Origin: Rhizobium sp. C4
GTDB taxonomy: Bacteria > Pseudomonadota > Alphaproteobacteria > Rhizobiales > Rhizobiaceae
Direction of reading: 5' to 3'
NCBI RefSeq assembly: GCF_021026315.1
Contig: NZ_JAJNCX010000008.1
Coordinates: 62,001 to 126,000 of the forward strand
Length of the DNA stretch: 64,000 nt
Both the position numbers and the translations under genes were made by a program. The notes beneath the pieces were generated by a model. That model saw only the letters and a list, made by a program, of their open reading frames with translations. It was not told the origin of the DNA and searched no databases. Positions 33,877 to 44,734 of this stretch are shown here, piece after piece (position 1 is the first letter of the stretch; each line of letters opens with the position of its first letter).

Positions 33877-35142
33877 ATGAACAAGACTTTCAAGACGTCG
33901 CTCGCTGCGCTCGTCTTCAGCACGTCGAGCGTGCTGGCGATGGCAGCTGCCCAGGCCAAGGAAATCACCATCTGGTGCTGGGACCCGAATTTCAACGTTG
34001 CCATCATGAAGGCAGCTGGCGAAATCTATTCGAAGACGCATCCGGACATCAAGATCAACGTCGTCGACTTCGCCAAGGCCGACGTGGAAGCCAAGCTGCA
34101 GACGACGCTCGCCTCGGGCGTGACGACCAGCCTGCCGGATATCGTTCTCATCGAAGACTACGGCGCGCAGAAATACATCCAGTCGTTCCCGGGCGCGTTT
34201 GCGTCGATGAACGACGTTGTCGATTACTCCAAGTTCGCGCCCTACAAGGTCAAGCTCGCCACCGTCGACGGCAAGACCTATTCCATGCCCTTCGATTCCG
34301 GCGTGACCGGTCTCTACTACCGCAAGGACTACCTGGAGCAGGCCGGCTTCAAGCCGGAAGACATGCAGAACCTGACCTGGGACAAGTATATCGAGATCGG
34401 CAAGAAGGTCTCCGAAAAGACCGGCAAGAAGATGATGGGTCTCGACCCGAACGACGCCGGCCTTATCCGCATCATGATGCAGTCGGCTGGCGGCTGGTAC
34501 TTCAACGACAAGGGTGAGCTGAACATCACCGGCAACGAGGCGCTGAAGGCCGCGCTGAAGACCGAAGGCAAGCTGCTGTCGTCCGGCATCACCAAGCCGG
34601 CTTCCGGCTGGTCGAACTGGGTCAGCACCTTCACCTCGGGCGATGTCGCAACCGTCATCACCGGCGTCTGGATCACCGGCACGATCAAGGCCACCAAGGA
34701 CCAGGAAAACAAGTGGGGCGTCGCCCCCATTCCGAAGCTTGACGTCAAGGGCGCCACGGATGCCTCCAACCTCGGCGGCTCCAGCTGGTACGTGATTGCG
34801 TCTTCGCCGGAAAAGGCAGAAGCGATCGACTTCCTGAACTCGGTCTATGCCAAGAATGTCGACTTCTACCAGAAGATCCTCGTCGATCAGGGCGCCGTCG
34901 GCTCGCTGATGGAAGCCCGCAAGGGTGCAGCCTATGAAACCGCCGACAAGTTCTTCGGCGGCGAAAAGATCTGGCAGAAGTTTGCCGACTGGCTCTCCAA
35001 GGTACCGTCGGTCAACTACGGCGTCTTCACCAACGAAGTCGACTCCGCCGTCGCAGCCCAGCTGCCGGCCCTCGGCAAGGGTGGCGATGTGGACGCAGCC
35101 CTGAAGGCGATCGAGGCACAGGCCAAGTCGTCGATGCAGTAA
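33877..35142 (+). CDS. Sugar ABC transporter periplasmic binding protein
   Basis: 421 residues with GGGAGGAG upstream. Signal peptide about 1-28 (ending AAAQAK). Extracellular solute-binding family 1 fold: ITIWCWDPNFNVAIMKAAGEIYSKTHPDIKINVV, LPDIVLIEDYGAQKYI, and MPFDSGVTGLYYRKDYLEQAGF. First gene of the importer operon under the LacI regulator. The neighbouring glycosidases point to an oligosaccharide or galactoside ligand. Confidence 0.93.
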   Translation: MNKTFKTSLAALVFSTSSVLAMAAAQAKEITIWCWDPNFNVAIMKAAGEIYSKTHPDIKINVVDFAKADVEAKLQTTLASGVTTSLPDIVLIEDYGAQKYIQSFPGAFASMNDVVDYSKFAPYKVKLATVDGKTYSMPFDSGVTGLYYRKDYLEQAGFKPEDMQNLTWDKYIEIGKKVSEKTGKKMMGLDPNDAGLIRIMMQSAGGWYFNDKGELNITGNEALKAALKTEGKLLSSGITKPASGWSNWVSTFTSGDVATVITGVWITGTIKATKDQENKWGVAPIPKLDVKGATDASNLGGSSWYVIASSPEKAEAIDFLNSVYAKNVDFYQKILVDQGAVGSLMEARKGAAYETADKFFGGEKIWQKFADWLSKVPSVNYGVFTNEVDSAVAAQLPALGKGGDVDAALKAIEAQAKSSMQ

Positions 35143-35153
35143 GATCCTCCCCC

Positions 35154-35188
35154 GTGGCGGCGGGCCGTTCGAAAGATCGGCTCGCCAC
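35154..35188 (+). terminator. Hairpin after the binding-protein gene
   Basis: GTGGCGGCGGGCCG can pair imperfectly with CGGCTCGCCAC just past the stop, with no long T-run. Such hairpins usually raise binding-protein message over permease message. Confidence 0.5.
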
Positions 35189-35228
35189 CGCACCTCTGCA
35201 TGGATGACAGAACCCTGCCAAGGGTCAG

Positions 35229-35275
35229 AGCAATTCCAGCAAAAGTGGAAACCGGTTTCGCGTCCGGAATTGCGT
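35229..35275. repeat. Dispersed palindromic repeat (AGCAATTCC...GGAATTGCG)
   Basis: AGCAATTCCAGCAAAAGTGG is mirrored by CGTCCGGAATTGCGT, with GAAACCGGTTTCG between. This pattern recurs widely between genes in Rhizobiales. It lies in the 228-bp gap between binding protein and permease. Confidence 0.7.
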
Positions 35276-35370
35276 AGAGACAAAACGATCGAGCCGCGCC
35301 TCCCACGGCGCAAGTCCTGCCCGCTCGCGCGGGCGGGCAATACCCTGGACAAGAAAACCGGATAATCACG

Positions 35371-36276
35371 ATGGCAAGCGCAAACCGCAGCCTGAACCGC
35401 TATTTCAACATCAACGGCTGGTTCTTCGTCGCACCCGCCGCGCTGCTGATCGGCGTCTTCATGGTCTATCCGATCCTTTACTCGCTCTGGATGTCGTTCC
35501 AGACCGGAAAGGGAATGATGACGCAGTTTGGGGGGCTCGCGAATATCAAGCGGCTCTTCGATGATCCGATGTTCGTGCTGGCGCTCTACAACACGATGAT
35601 CTTCTTCATCGTGCAGGTGCCTGTCATGCTGACGCTGGCGCTCTTCCTTGCGTCGCTGCTCGACAATCCGAACCTGAAATTCCGTGGGCTTATCCGCACC
35701 GCCATCTTCCTGCCCTGTGTGTCGTCGCTCGTCGGCTACGCCGTGCTCTTCAAGAGCATGTTCGTGCAGGATGGCCTGATCAACTCGACGCTCGTCGGCC
35801 TTCACATCACCGACCAGCCGATCCCGTGGATGACCGATCCCTTCTGGGCGCGCGTGCTGATCATCATCGCCATCACCTGGCGCTGGACCGGCTACAACAT
35901 GATCTTCTTCCTGGCCGCATTGCAGAACATCGACAAGTCGATCTACGAGGCCTCGCGCATCGATGGCGTGCCGTCCTGGGGCCGGTTCTTCTACCTGACC
36001 GTGCCGATGCTCAAGCCCGTGATCCTGTTCACCACCGTCACCTCCACGATCGGCACGCTGCAGCTCTTCGACGAGGTGCGAAACATCATGACGAGCGACG
36101 CTGGGAGCGCGGCCGGGCCGTCGAATTCCGCGCTGACGCTCTCGGTCTATATCTACAATCTCACCTTCAAATTCGTGCCAAGCTTCGGCTATGCGGCCAC
36201 TGTCTCCTACGTGATCGTGCTGGCCGTCGCGCTTCTCGCCATCATCCAGTTCTATGCACTGAGGGAGAAGGACTGA
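35371..36276 (+). CDS. Sugar ABC transporter permease (MalF/UgpA type)
   Basis: 301 residues, six hydrophobic segments. N-terminus INGWFFVAPAALLIGVFMVYPILYSLWMSF; EAA loop NIDKSIYEASRIDGVPSWGRFFYLTVPMLKPVILF at about 187-221. Its stop overlaps the next start (TGATG), so the two permease halves are coupled. Confidence 0.93.
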   Translation: MASANRSLNRYFNINGWFFVAPAALLIGVFMVYPILYSLWMSFQTGKGMMTQFGGLANIKRLFDDPMFVLALYNTMIFFIVQVPVMLTLALFLASLLDNPNLKFRGLIRTAIFLPCVSSLVGYAVLFKSMFVQDGLINSTLVGLHITDQPIPWMTDPFWARVLIIIAITWRWTGYNMIFFLAALQNIDKSIYEASRIDGVPSWGRFFYLTVPMLKPVILFTTVTSTIGTLQLFDEVRNIMTSDAGSAAGPSNSALTLSVYIYNLTFKFVPSFGYAATVSYVIVLAVALLAIIQFYALREKD

Positions 36277-37094
36277 TGGACCGGTTCACCCGCGCGCTCG
36301 CCGCCTTCTTCACCTATGCCTTTCTCGGCATCATGGCATTTCTCTCGGTCTTCCCCTTCATCTGGATGGTGATGGGGGCGACCAACACGTCGATCGACAT
36401 CGTCAAGGGCAAGGTCGGCATCGGCTCCGCGCTGATGGACAATATCCGCGCCTTCGCCACCACCGTCGATGTGCCGCTGGTTTTCTGGAACTCGATCAAG
36501 ATCGCGCTGATCGCGACGGCGCTGACGCTGATCGTTGCCTCGCTCGCCGGCTACGGCTTCGAGGTCTTCCGCTCGAAATATCGCGAGCGGGTCTATAGCG
36601 CGATCCTGCTCACGCTCATGGTGCCGTTTGCGGCGCTGATGATCCCGCTCTTCATCATGATGGGCAAGCTCGGCCTCATCGACACCCATTGGGCGGTCAT
36701 CCTGCCGACCATCGGTTCTGCCTTCGTCATCTTCTATTTCCGCCAGTCCACCAAGGCCTTCCCGTCGGAGCTGCGTGACGCAGCGCGCGTCGACGGCCTG
36801 AAGGAATGGCAGATCTTCCTGCTGATCTATGTGCCGGTGATGCGCTCGACCTATGCGGCGGCCTTCATCATCGTGTTCATGGCCTCCTGGAACAACTATC
36901 TCTGGCCACTCATCGTTCTGCAGAGCAACGAGATGAAGACGATTACCCTCGTCGTCTCGTCGCTCGCCTCGGCCTATTACCCGGATTTCGGCGCCGTGAT
37001 GGTCAGCGCCATCCTCGCCACCCTCCCCACCCTCATTGTCTTCTTCGTCATGCAGCGCCAGTTCGTGCAAGGCATGATCGGCTCGGTCAAATAG
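36276..37094 (+). CDS. Sugar ABC transporter permease (MalG/UgpE type)
   Basis: 272 residues from the ATG at 36276; the open frame further upstream lies within the first permease and is not used. The N-terminal helix carries GIMAFLSVFPFIWMVMGATNTS, and the EAA loop ELRDAARVDGLKEWQIFLLIYVPVMRSTYAAAFI occurs at about 163-196. Second membrane subunit of the LacI-controlled importer, 8 bp before the GH2 gene. Confidence 0.93.
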   Translation: MDRFTRALAAFFTYAFLGIMAFLSVFPFIWMVMGATNTSIDIVKGKVGIGSALMDNIRAFATTVDVPLVFWNSIKIALIATALTLIVASLAGYGFEVFRSKYRERVYSAILLTLMVPFAALMIPLFIMMGKLGLIDTHWAVILPTIGSAFVIFYFRQSTKAFPSELRDAARVDGLKEWQIFLLIYVPVMRSTYAAAFIIVFMASWNNYLWPLIVLQSNEMKTITLVVSSLASAYYPDFGAVMVSAILATLPTLIVFFVMQRQFVQGMIGSVK

Positions 37095-37102
37095 GACTTC
37101 CC

Positions 37103-39349
37103 ATGCGCAATACCTCCCTTTTCAACGACAACTGGCTCTTCGCGCACGGCTTCGACAAGGCCTCCGTCGGCGCCCCGCTCAAGGGCGAGACCGTGCGCCT
37201 GCCGCACAACGCGCTTGATCTGCCGCTGAACTACTTCGACGAGACGAGCTATCAGAAGCCCTTCACCTACCAGAAGGTTCTCGCCTGGGCGCCCGAGTTT
37301 GAAGGCAAGCAGGTCTCGATCGTCTTCGACGGCGCGATGGCCGATGCCGTCGTCTATGTGAACGGCACAGAAGTCGTCGCCCACAAGGACGGCTATACCC
37401 CCTTCGAGGCGCCCCTCTCGGGCCTCCTCAAGCAGGGCGACAACCTGATCACGGTGAAGATCGACGGATCGGAAAACCCTGCAATCCCGCCCTTCGGCGG
37501 CCGCATCGACTACCTCACCTATGCCGGCATCTATCGCGACGCCTGGCTGAAGGTCGCAAGCCCGATCTCGATCGAAAACATCAAGATCGAAACGCCGGTG
37601 GCGCTGGCCGAAAAGAAGTCCGTCACCGTCCGCGTCGACCTGCGCGCCGCGTCCGGCCTCGCGCTGGAAGGCACACTCACGCTCGCCGTGAAATCCGCCG
37701 ACGGCACGGTGATCACGTCGACGGAGAAGACCGTTTCCGGCGCCTCCGAAATCGTCTCCTTCACCGACATGGCAGGCCTTTCGATCTGGGAGCCGGAAAA
37801 CCCGGTTCTCTACACGATCGAAGCCGTGCTTACGACCGCAAGCGGCACCGACAATCTCTCCGCCAATTTCGGCTTCCGCACCGCGCAGTTCACGCCGGAA
37901 GGCTTCTTCCTCAACGGCAAGCCGCTCAAGATCCGTGGCCTCAACCGCCACCAGTCCTGGCCCTATACCGGCTATGCCATGGGCAAGCGCGCACAGGAGC
38001 GCGACGCCGAGATTCTGAAATATGATCTCAAGTGCAATCTGGTGCGGACCTCGCATTATCCGCAGTCGCCCTGGTTCCTCGATCATTGCGACCGCATCGG
38101 CCTTCTCGTGTTCGAAGAAATCCCCGGCTGGCAGCACATCGGCGACAAGGGCTGGCAGGCCGAGAGCGTCAAGAATGTCGAGCGCATGATCCGCCGCGAC
38201 TGGAACCACCCCTCCATCATCATGTGGGGCGTGCGCATCAACGAGTCGCAGGACAATCACGACTTCTATGTCGAGACCAACAAGACGGCGCGTGCGCTCG
38301 ACCCGACCCGCCAGACCGGCGGCGTGCGCTACATCACCGACAGCGAATTCCTCGAAGACGTCTTCACCATGAACGACTTCGTTCTGGGCTCGGAAGAAAT
38401 GCCCGGCGCCAATCGCGGCCGCATTCCGCTGCGCGACCAGCAGGAATGCACCGGCCTCAAGCAGAAGGTGCCCTACATCATTACCGAATTCGGCGGCCAT
38501 ATGTATCCGACGAAGCGGCATGACCAGGAACAGCGCCAGGCCGAACACGTCACCCGCCATCTTCAGGTACTGAACGCCATGTATGGCGACCCGTCGATTT
38601 CGGGCGCCATCGGCTGGTGCATGTTCGACTACAACACGCACAAGGATTTCGGCTCCGGCGACCGCATCTGCCATCACGGCGTGATGGACATTTTCCGCGA
38701 ACCGAAATTCGCCGCTTACGCTTACAAGAGCCAGTGCGAGCCGTCGGATGAAGTCGTCATGCAGCCCGCCTCCTTCTGGGCGCGCGGCGAGCGCAATATC
38801 GGCGGCATCCTGCCGCTGATCGTGCTGACGAACTGCGACGAGGTCGAGATCGCCTATGGTTCCGGCATCCGCAAGCGCATCGGCCCGGATCGCGAGCGCT
38901 TCCCGCATCTGCCGCATCCGCCCGTCGTCATCGACCATCGCCATTTCTCCAAGGACGAACTCGGCCTCTGGGGCATGGAATGGCAGCCGGGCGAGCTGAT
39001 CGGCTTCATCGGCGGCAAGGAAGTTGCCCGCCTCAACATGGTCGCAGACCCGGTTCCGGCAACGCTTCAGGTCGTCGCCGACGACAAGACGCTGCCTGCC
39101 GCCACCAAGGATCAGGTCCGCTTCATCGTCCGCGCGCTCGATCAGGCCGGCAATATCCTGCCCTTCCTCGACGAACCGGTGACAGTCGAGGTGACGGGCG
39201 CTGCCAAGCTCCTCGGCCCGGAGACGATCATTCTGACGGGCGGCGCGACAGGCTTCTGGATTGAATCGACCGGAACAACCGGTGCCGTTACGGTCAAGGT
39301 CACCTCGCCGCGCTTTGCGGCGCAGACCCTGTCACTGACTGCCGTTTAA
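37103..39349 (+). CDS. Glycoside hydrolase family 2 (beta-galactosidase type)
   Basis: 748 residues from the ATG at 37103. A jelly-roll sugar-binding domain (about 1-170) has LPHNALDLPLNYFDE, followed by an Ig-like domain and a TIM barrel with KIRGLNRHQSWPYTGYAM, the acid/base region MWGVRINESQ (Glu about 388), and the nucleophile motif ITEFGGHMYP (Glu about 464). A C-terminal beta-sandwich follows. There is no signal peptide, so it acts on imported substrate in the cytoplasm. The substrate could be a beta-galactoside or beta-glucuronide. It is encoded inside the importer operon. Confidence 0.9.
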   Translation: MRNTSLFNDNWLFAHGFDKASVGAPLKGETVRLPHNALDLPLNYFDETSYQKPFTYQKVLAWAPEFEGKQVSIVFDGAMADAVVYVNGTEVVAHKDGYTPFEAPLSGLLKQGDNLITVKIDGSENPAIPPFGGRIDYLTYAGIYRDAWLKVASPISIENIKIETPVALAEKKSVTVRVDLRAASGLALEGTLTLAVKSADGTVITSTEKTVSGASEIVSFTDMAGLSIWEPENPVLYTIEAVLTTASGTDNLSANFGFRTAQFTPEGFFLNGKPLKIRGLNRHQSWPYTGYAMGKRAQERDAEILKYDLKCNLVRTSHYPQSPWFLDHCDRIGLLVFEEIPGWQHIGDKGWQAESVKNVERMIRRDWNHPSIIMWGVRINESQDNHDFYVETNKTARALDPTRQTGGVRYITDSEFLEDVFTMNDFVLGSEEMPGANRGRIPLRDQQECTGLKQKVPYIITEFGGHMYPTKRHDQEQRQAEHVTRHLQVLNAMYGDPSISGAIGWCMFDYNTHKDFGSGDRICHHGVMDIFREPKFAAYAYKSQCEPSDEVVMQPASFWARGERNIGGILPLIVLTNCDEVEIAYGSGIRKRIGPDRERFPHLPHPPVVIDHRHFSKDELGLWGMEWQPGELIGFIGGKEVARLNMVADPVPATLQVVADDKTLPAATKDQVRFIVRALDQAGNILPFLDEPVTVEVTGAAKLLGPETIILTGGATGFWIESTGTTGAVTVKVTSPRFAAQTLSLTAV

Positions 39350-39358
39350 GGGGACATC

Positions 39359-40438
<1,080 letters not shown>

Positions 40439-40759
40439 CGGTGCATTTGGCGATGGGCTGACATCTTACGGCGCGAACCGTCTTCCGTTCTGCCGTGCCG
40501 CCCCCTCACCCCGCCTCCGCTATCGCTCGGCGGACCTCTCCCCGATGGGGCGAGGATATCCGGGAGGCTGCGGCAAAACCTCTTCTCCCCACCGGGGAGA
40601 AGATGCCGGCAGGCAGATGAGGGGGCGTCCCGCAACCGCAAAATGCCCTGCCCGACGAGCCTAAAACCCCAACCGAACGCAAATTATTTTCAGACTTGCA
40701 CGCGCGGCACGGAGCCTTCATGACTTCGCTCGAAAGACGACCACATGCGGGAGGATACG
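40439..40759. other. Intergenic region with RIME-like repeat
   Basis: 321 bp. A palindromic mosaic repeat fills 40500-40629. The last 100 bases hold the leader of kduD, whose ribosome-binding site GGGAGGA precedes 40760. Confidence 0.7.
40500..40629. repeat. RIME-like intergenic palindromic element
   Basis: The ends GCCCCCTCACCC and GATGAGGGGGCG are inverted. Internal blocks are GGACCTCTCCCC and CTTCTCCCC...GGGGAGAAG. The same element occurs in opposite orientation at 54205-54331. Confidence 0.75.
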
Positions 40760-41542
40760 ATGACGGCGACATTCGATTGGGCAAAGGCTTTTTCGCTTGC
40801 AGGCAAGCGGGCGCTGGTCACGGGCGGAGCCGCCGGCATCGGACAGGCAATTGCCGTGGCGCTCGCCGCCTCCGGCGCCGATGTCGCCTTCACCACCCAT
40901 TCGCGTCCCGGCGATGAAACCGCCGCTGCCATTGCCGCCCAAGGCCGCAAGGCAAAGGACGTTCACGCCGATCTCGGCACGCTCGATGCCGCCGGCGCCG
41001 AAGCACTGGTGGACAAGCTCGAAGCCGAATTCGGCGGCATCGACATTCTGGTCAACAATGCCGGCATCATCCGCCGCGCCGATCTTGCCGTGCATAGCGA
41101 GGAAGACTGGCGCGCGGTTCTCTCCACCAATCTTGATTCGGTCTGGTATCTCTCGCAGGCCGCCTCGCGACGGATGCAGGAACGCAAGCACGGCCGCATC
41201 ATCAACATCGCCTCGCTGCTCTCCTTCCAGGGCGGCATCCGCGTTCCGGGCTACACCGCCTCCAAGCATGCCGTCGCCGGCCTGACGAAGGCGCTCGCAA
41301 ACGAGCTTGCCCCGCATGGCGTGACGGTCAATTCGATTGCGCCCGGCTATATCGCCACCGACAACACGACGGCGCTACGCGCCGATCCCGATCGCTCGCG
41401 CCAGATCCTCGAGCGCATCCCCGCCGGCCGCTGGGGCGAGGCCTCGGACATTGCCGGCACCGCCGTCTTCCTCGCATCGCCCGCCGCCAATTACATGACC
41501 GGCGCGATCCTCAATGTCGATGGCGGCTGGCTGGCGCGCTGA
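40760..41542 (+). CDS. kduD: 2-dehydro-3-deoxy-D-gluconate 5-dehydrogenase
   Basis: 260 residues from the ATG at 40760 with GGGAGGA upstream. SDR with TGGAAGIGQAIA, NNAGIIRRADL, IINIASLLSFQGGIRVPGYTASKHAVAGLTKALA (Ser, Tyr and Lys of the catalytic triad) and VNSIAPGYIATDNTTALRAD, which is the KduD signature. It reversibly reduces 2,5-diketo-3-deoxygluconate in uronate (pectin-type) catabolism. No kduI or pectinase neighbour is present; the adjacent GH2 and GH4 enzymes may supply uronides. Confidence 0.92.
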   Translation: MTATFDWAKAFSLAGKRALVTGGAAGIGQAIAVALAASGADVAFTTHSRPGDETAAAIAAQGRKAKDVHADLGTLDAAGAEALVDKLEAEFGGIDILVNNAGIIRRADLAVHSEEDWRAVLSTNLDSVWYLSQAASRRMQERKHGRIINIASLLSFQGGIRVPGYTASKHAVAGLTKALANELAPHGVTVNSIAPGYIATDNTTALRADPDRSRQILERIPAGRWGEASDIAGTAVFLASPAANYMTGAILNVDGGWLAR

Positions 41543-41613
41543 TCAGACGCGCAGCAATCTGTCCAAGCCCTGCCCTCGTATCTGCTGCATGACCCCAGCC
41601 AAAGCCGGAGCCC

Positions 41614-43161
41614 ATGCAGCAGACCCGCAACCTCATCTTCATCCTCGGCGACCAGCTGTCGCCGGCCCTGTCCAGCCTGAAGGATGCCGATCCTGCGCAC
41701 GACGTGGTGCTCATGGTCGAGGTCGCGGAAGAGACGACCTATGTCCGGCATCACAAGAAGAAGTTGCTGCTCATTCTCTCGGCCATGCGGCATTTCGCCG
41801 AAGAGTTGGAGGGGCTGGGCTTCACCATCCGCTATGTCCGGCTGGATGATGCAGGCAATAGCGGCTCGTTCACGAAGGAACTCGTCCGCGGCGTTGAGAG
41901 CTTGAAACCGGAACGCATCATCGCCACCGAGGCTGCCGAGCGCCGCGTGGTCGAGGCAATGCAAGGCTGGGAGCGGGAGACCGGCATACCCGTCGAGATC
42001 CGCGAGGACGATCGCTTTCTGGCAACGCATGCCGAGTTCGAGCAATGGGCGGAAGGTCGGCGCGAACTGACGATGGAATATTTCTACCGCGACATGCGGC
42101 GCAAGACCGGTCTTCTGATGGAGGCCGACAAGCCCGCCGGCGGGCGCTGGAACTTCGACGCCGAGAACCGCAAGCCCGCCAGCGCCACGCTGTTCAGGAA
42201 GGAGCGCAAGGGCATTCCGCCGGACGCGATCACGAAGACGGTCGCGGCCCTTGTCGAACTGCGCTACCCTGATCATATGGGCTCAACGAAGGACTTCTCC
42301 TTCGCCGTGACCCGCAAGGACGCCGAGGCGATCGCGGACAGGTTCATCGCCGACTTCCTGCCCGCCTTCGGCGAAACACAGGATGCGATGCTGGCCAGCG
42401 ATCCGTTCCTGAACCACGCGCTCCTCTCCTTCTACATCAATATCGGCCTTCTCGACCCGCTCGCCCTCTGCCGCGCCGCCGAGCGCGCCTATATGGAAGG
42501 CAATGGTCCGATCGAAGCGGTGGAAGGGTTTATCCGGCAGATCATCGGCTGGCGCGAATATGTGCGCGGCATCTACTGGCTGGCGGGTCCGGGCTACGAA
42601 CACAAGAATTTCTTCGAGGCGAAACGCCCCCTGCCCGACTTCTTCTGGACGTCAAAGACCGAGATGCGCTGCCTTTCGACCGTCATCGGCGAGACCATCG
42701 ATCACGCCTATGCGCATCATATCCAGCGGCTGATGATCACCGGCAATTTCGCGCTGCTGGCGGGGCTTGATCCCCATGCGCTGCATGTCTGGTATCTGGA
42801 AGTCTATGCGGATGCGTTCGAATGGGTCGAACTGCCCAATGTCATCGGCATGAGCCAATATGCCGATGGTGGCTTCCTCGCCTCCAAGCCCTATGCGGCC
42901 AGCGGCGCCTATGTCTCGCGCATGTCGGATTATTGCGCCGGCTGCCGCTATGACGTGAAGCAGAAGACGGGCGACAAGGCCTGTCCGCTCAATGCGCTCT
43001 ACTGGCATTTCCTCGACCGCCACACTGACAAACTCTCCCGCAACCGCCGCCTCGCCCAGCCCTATGCCACATGGCGACGGATGGACGAGGGGCAGAAGGC
43101 GGTTTACCGCGCCAGCGCGGAAGCGTTTCTGGCGCGGCTCGATAAGGGCGAGAAGGTGTGA
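41614..43161 (+). CDS. phrB: Iron-sulfur bacterial cryptochrome/(6-4) photolyase
   Basis: 515 residues. N-terminus RNLIFILGDQLSPALSSLKDADPAHDVVLMVEV is the alpha/beta antenna domain of the FeS-BCP group. FAD-domain motifs include IIGWREYVRGIYWL and HHIQRLMITGNFALLAGLDP. Cysteines C353 (EMRC), C441, C444 (YCAGC) and C457 (KACP) match the four cluster ligands of Agrobacterium PhrB (350, 438, 441, 454) with a constant offset of three. It should repair (6-4) photoproducts in light or act as a photoreceptor. It appears monocistronic and convergent with the GH4 gene. Confidence 0.94.
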   Translation: MQQTRNLIFILGDQLSPALSSLKDADPAHDVVLMVEVAEETTYVRHHKKKLLLILSAMRHFAEELEGLGFTIRYVRLDDAGNSGSFTKELVRGVESLKPERIIATEAAERRVVEAMQGWERETGIPVEIREDDRFLATHAEFEQWAEGRRELTMEYFYRDMRRKTGLLMEADKPAGGRWNFDAENRKPASATLFRKERKGIPPDAITKTVAALVELRYPDHMGSTKDFSFAVTRKDAEAIADRFIADFLPAFGETQDAMLASDPFLNHALLSFYINIGLLDPLALCRAAERAYMEGNGPIEAVEGFIRQIIGWREYVRGIYWLAGPGYEHKNFFEAKRPLPDFFWTSKTEMRCLSTVIGETIDHAYAHHIQRLMITGNFALLAGLDPHALHVWYLEVYADAFEWVELPNVIGMSQYADGGFLASKPYAASGAYVSRMSDYCAGCRYDVKQKTGDKACPLNALYWHFLDRHTDKLSRNRRLAQPYATWRRMDEGQKAVYRASAEAFLARLDKGEKV

Positions 43162-43165
43162 GGCG

Positions 43166-44521
43166 TCACTTCGCCCGCACCCATTCCGGCAGCCAGTCGC
43201 CGTGCGCAGCGATCAGATCATCGGTCATCGACCAGATCTGGTCGAGATCGAGTTCGGCGGCCGTGTGCGGGTCCATCATCGCGGCGTGATAGATATGCTC
43301 GCGATTTTCCGTCATCAGCGCCTGAACGGTCAGTTCCTGCACGTTGATATTCGTCCGGATCAGCGCGGTCAGCTGCGGCGGCAGCGCGCCGATGAAGGTC
43401 GGCTGGATGCCGTTATTGTCGACCAGGCAGGGCACTTCCGCGGCACAGTTTTCCGGCAGCGAGGTGATGCAGCCATTGTTGCGGACATTGCCGTAAATGA
43501 CCGAAGGTTCGCCGGTCCAGACCGAGTTCATGATTGAGGAAGCATATTCATGGCTCGCCTTCACCTCGATCTTGTCGGCCGCCTTGTAGGCATCGGCCTG
43601 CGACTTCCAGCGCTCGATCTGTTCGATGCAGCGCTTGGGATATTCATCGAGCGGAATGCCATATTTCTCGATCAGGTCCTCGCGGCCTTCCTTGATGAAA
43701 TAGGGCGTGTATTCGGCGAAATGTTCCGAGCTTTCGGTGACGAAATAACCGAGCCGCGTCAGCATTTCGTAGCGCACCTTGTTGGGGCAGCGCGGGTTCC
43801 AGTGGCTGGGCTTGGGGAAGCGGCCTTCGCGATAGCCCTTCAGCAGCTCCGGATAGAGGTTCTTGTAGGACCCGTCCGCCTGGCGATGCTCGAAGTTGAG
43901 GTAGAAGGCCATGTGGTTGATGCCGGCGGCGCGGTAGCGGATTTCCTCGACCGGAATGTCGAGATCGCGCGCCAGTTCGTAAGCCGTGCCCTGCACGGAA
44001 TGGCACAGCCCCACCTGCTTGATCGTCGGGTACTTCTCCGCAATCGCCCAGGTGTTGATCGCCATCGGGTTCACATATTGCAGCATGACCGCATTCGGGC
44101 AAACGGCAAGCATGTCCTCGCAGATCGACCAGAGATGCGGCACGGTGCGAAGCCCGCGCATGATGCCGCCAATGCCGAGTGTGTCGGCAATGGTCTGGCG
44201 CAAGCCATATTTCTTCGGCACGTCGAAATCGGTGACGGTGCAAGGCTCATAGCCGCCGATCTGGAAGGCGACGACGACGAAATCGGCCTTGTCGAGCGCG
44301 CGGCGCTGATCCGAATGCGTCTCGATCTTCGCCGGAACGCCCAGCGTGGCAATGAGCTTGGAGGCGACGATCTCGCTTTCGGCAAGCCGCTGCGGGTTGA
44401 TGTCCATCAGCGCGATCGTCGCGCCGGCCAGCGCCGGGCGCTGGAGAACATCGCCGATGATGTTCTTCATGAAAACGGTCGAGCCTGCGCCGATAAAGGC
44501 AATTCTCGGGTTCCTGCTCAT
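43166..44521 (-). CDS. Glycoside hydrolase family 4 (alpha-galactosidase type)
   Basis: 451 residues from the ATG at 44521 (MSRNPRIAFIGAGS); the open frame to 44569 lacks a better start. GH4 enzymes use NAD and a divalent metal. The Rossmann motif FIGAGSTVFMKNIIGD is followed by LMDINPQRL, LQYVNPMAINTWA, the metal-binding cysteine motif GLCHSVQGT, the histidine in AAGINHMAFYL and the C-terminal YGNVRNNGCITSLPENCAAEVPCLVDNNGI. The CHSVQG form suits the alpha-galactosidase/alpha-glucuronidase branch. Alpha-galactosidase is most likely; substrate proof is lacking. It faces away from the DUF6165 operon across a 213-bp gap. Confidence 0.88.
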   Translation of the reverse strand: MSRNPRIAFIGAGSTVFMKNIIGDVLQRPALAGATIALMDINPQRLAESEIVASKLIATLGVPAKIETHSDQRRALDKADFVVVAFQIGGYEPCTVTDFDVPKKYGLRQTIADTLGIGGIMRGLRTVPHLWSICEDMLAVCPNAVMLQYVNPMAINTWAIAEKYPTIKQVGLCHSVQGTAYELARDLDIPVEEIRYRAAGINHMAFYLNFEHRQADGSYKNLYPELLKGYREGRFPKPSHWNPRCPNKVRYEMLTRLGYFVTESSEHFAEYTPYFIKEGREDLIEKYGIPLDEYPKRCIEQIERWKSQADAYKAADKIEVKASHEYASSIMNSVWTGEPSVIYGNVRNNGCITSLPENCAAEVPCLVDNNGIQPTFIGALPPQLTALIRTNINVQELTVQALMTENREHIYHAAMMDPHTAAELDLDQIWSMTDDLIAAHGDWLPEWVRAK

Positions 44522-44734
44522 GATGGTCTGGCGCTCCTCGCTTTTGGCCCCGAATTTCGCTGAGGCCATATTATGCTTATCCGACGGCGAAGCGCGATTT
44601 CACGCGCAAACGCCTATGAACGCTTGAATATCCTTGCGGACGCGCGGAAGAAAAGAGAAGGCTTGTGCTTTTGTGGGTAATTTTGTGCTGATAGCGGTGT
44701 GGCAGCACCGCCTCATGCAGAGAAGAGGAAATCC

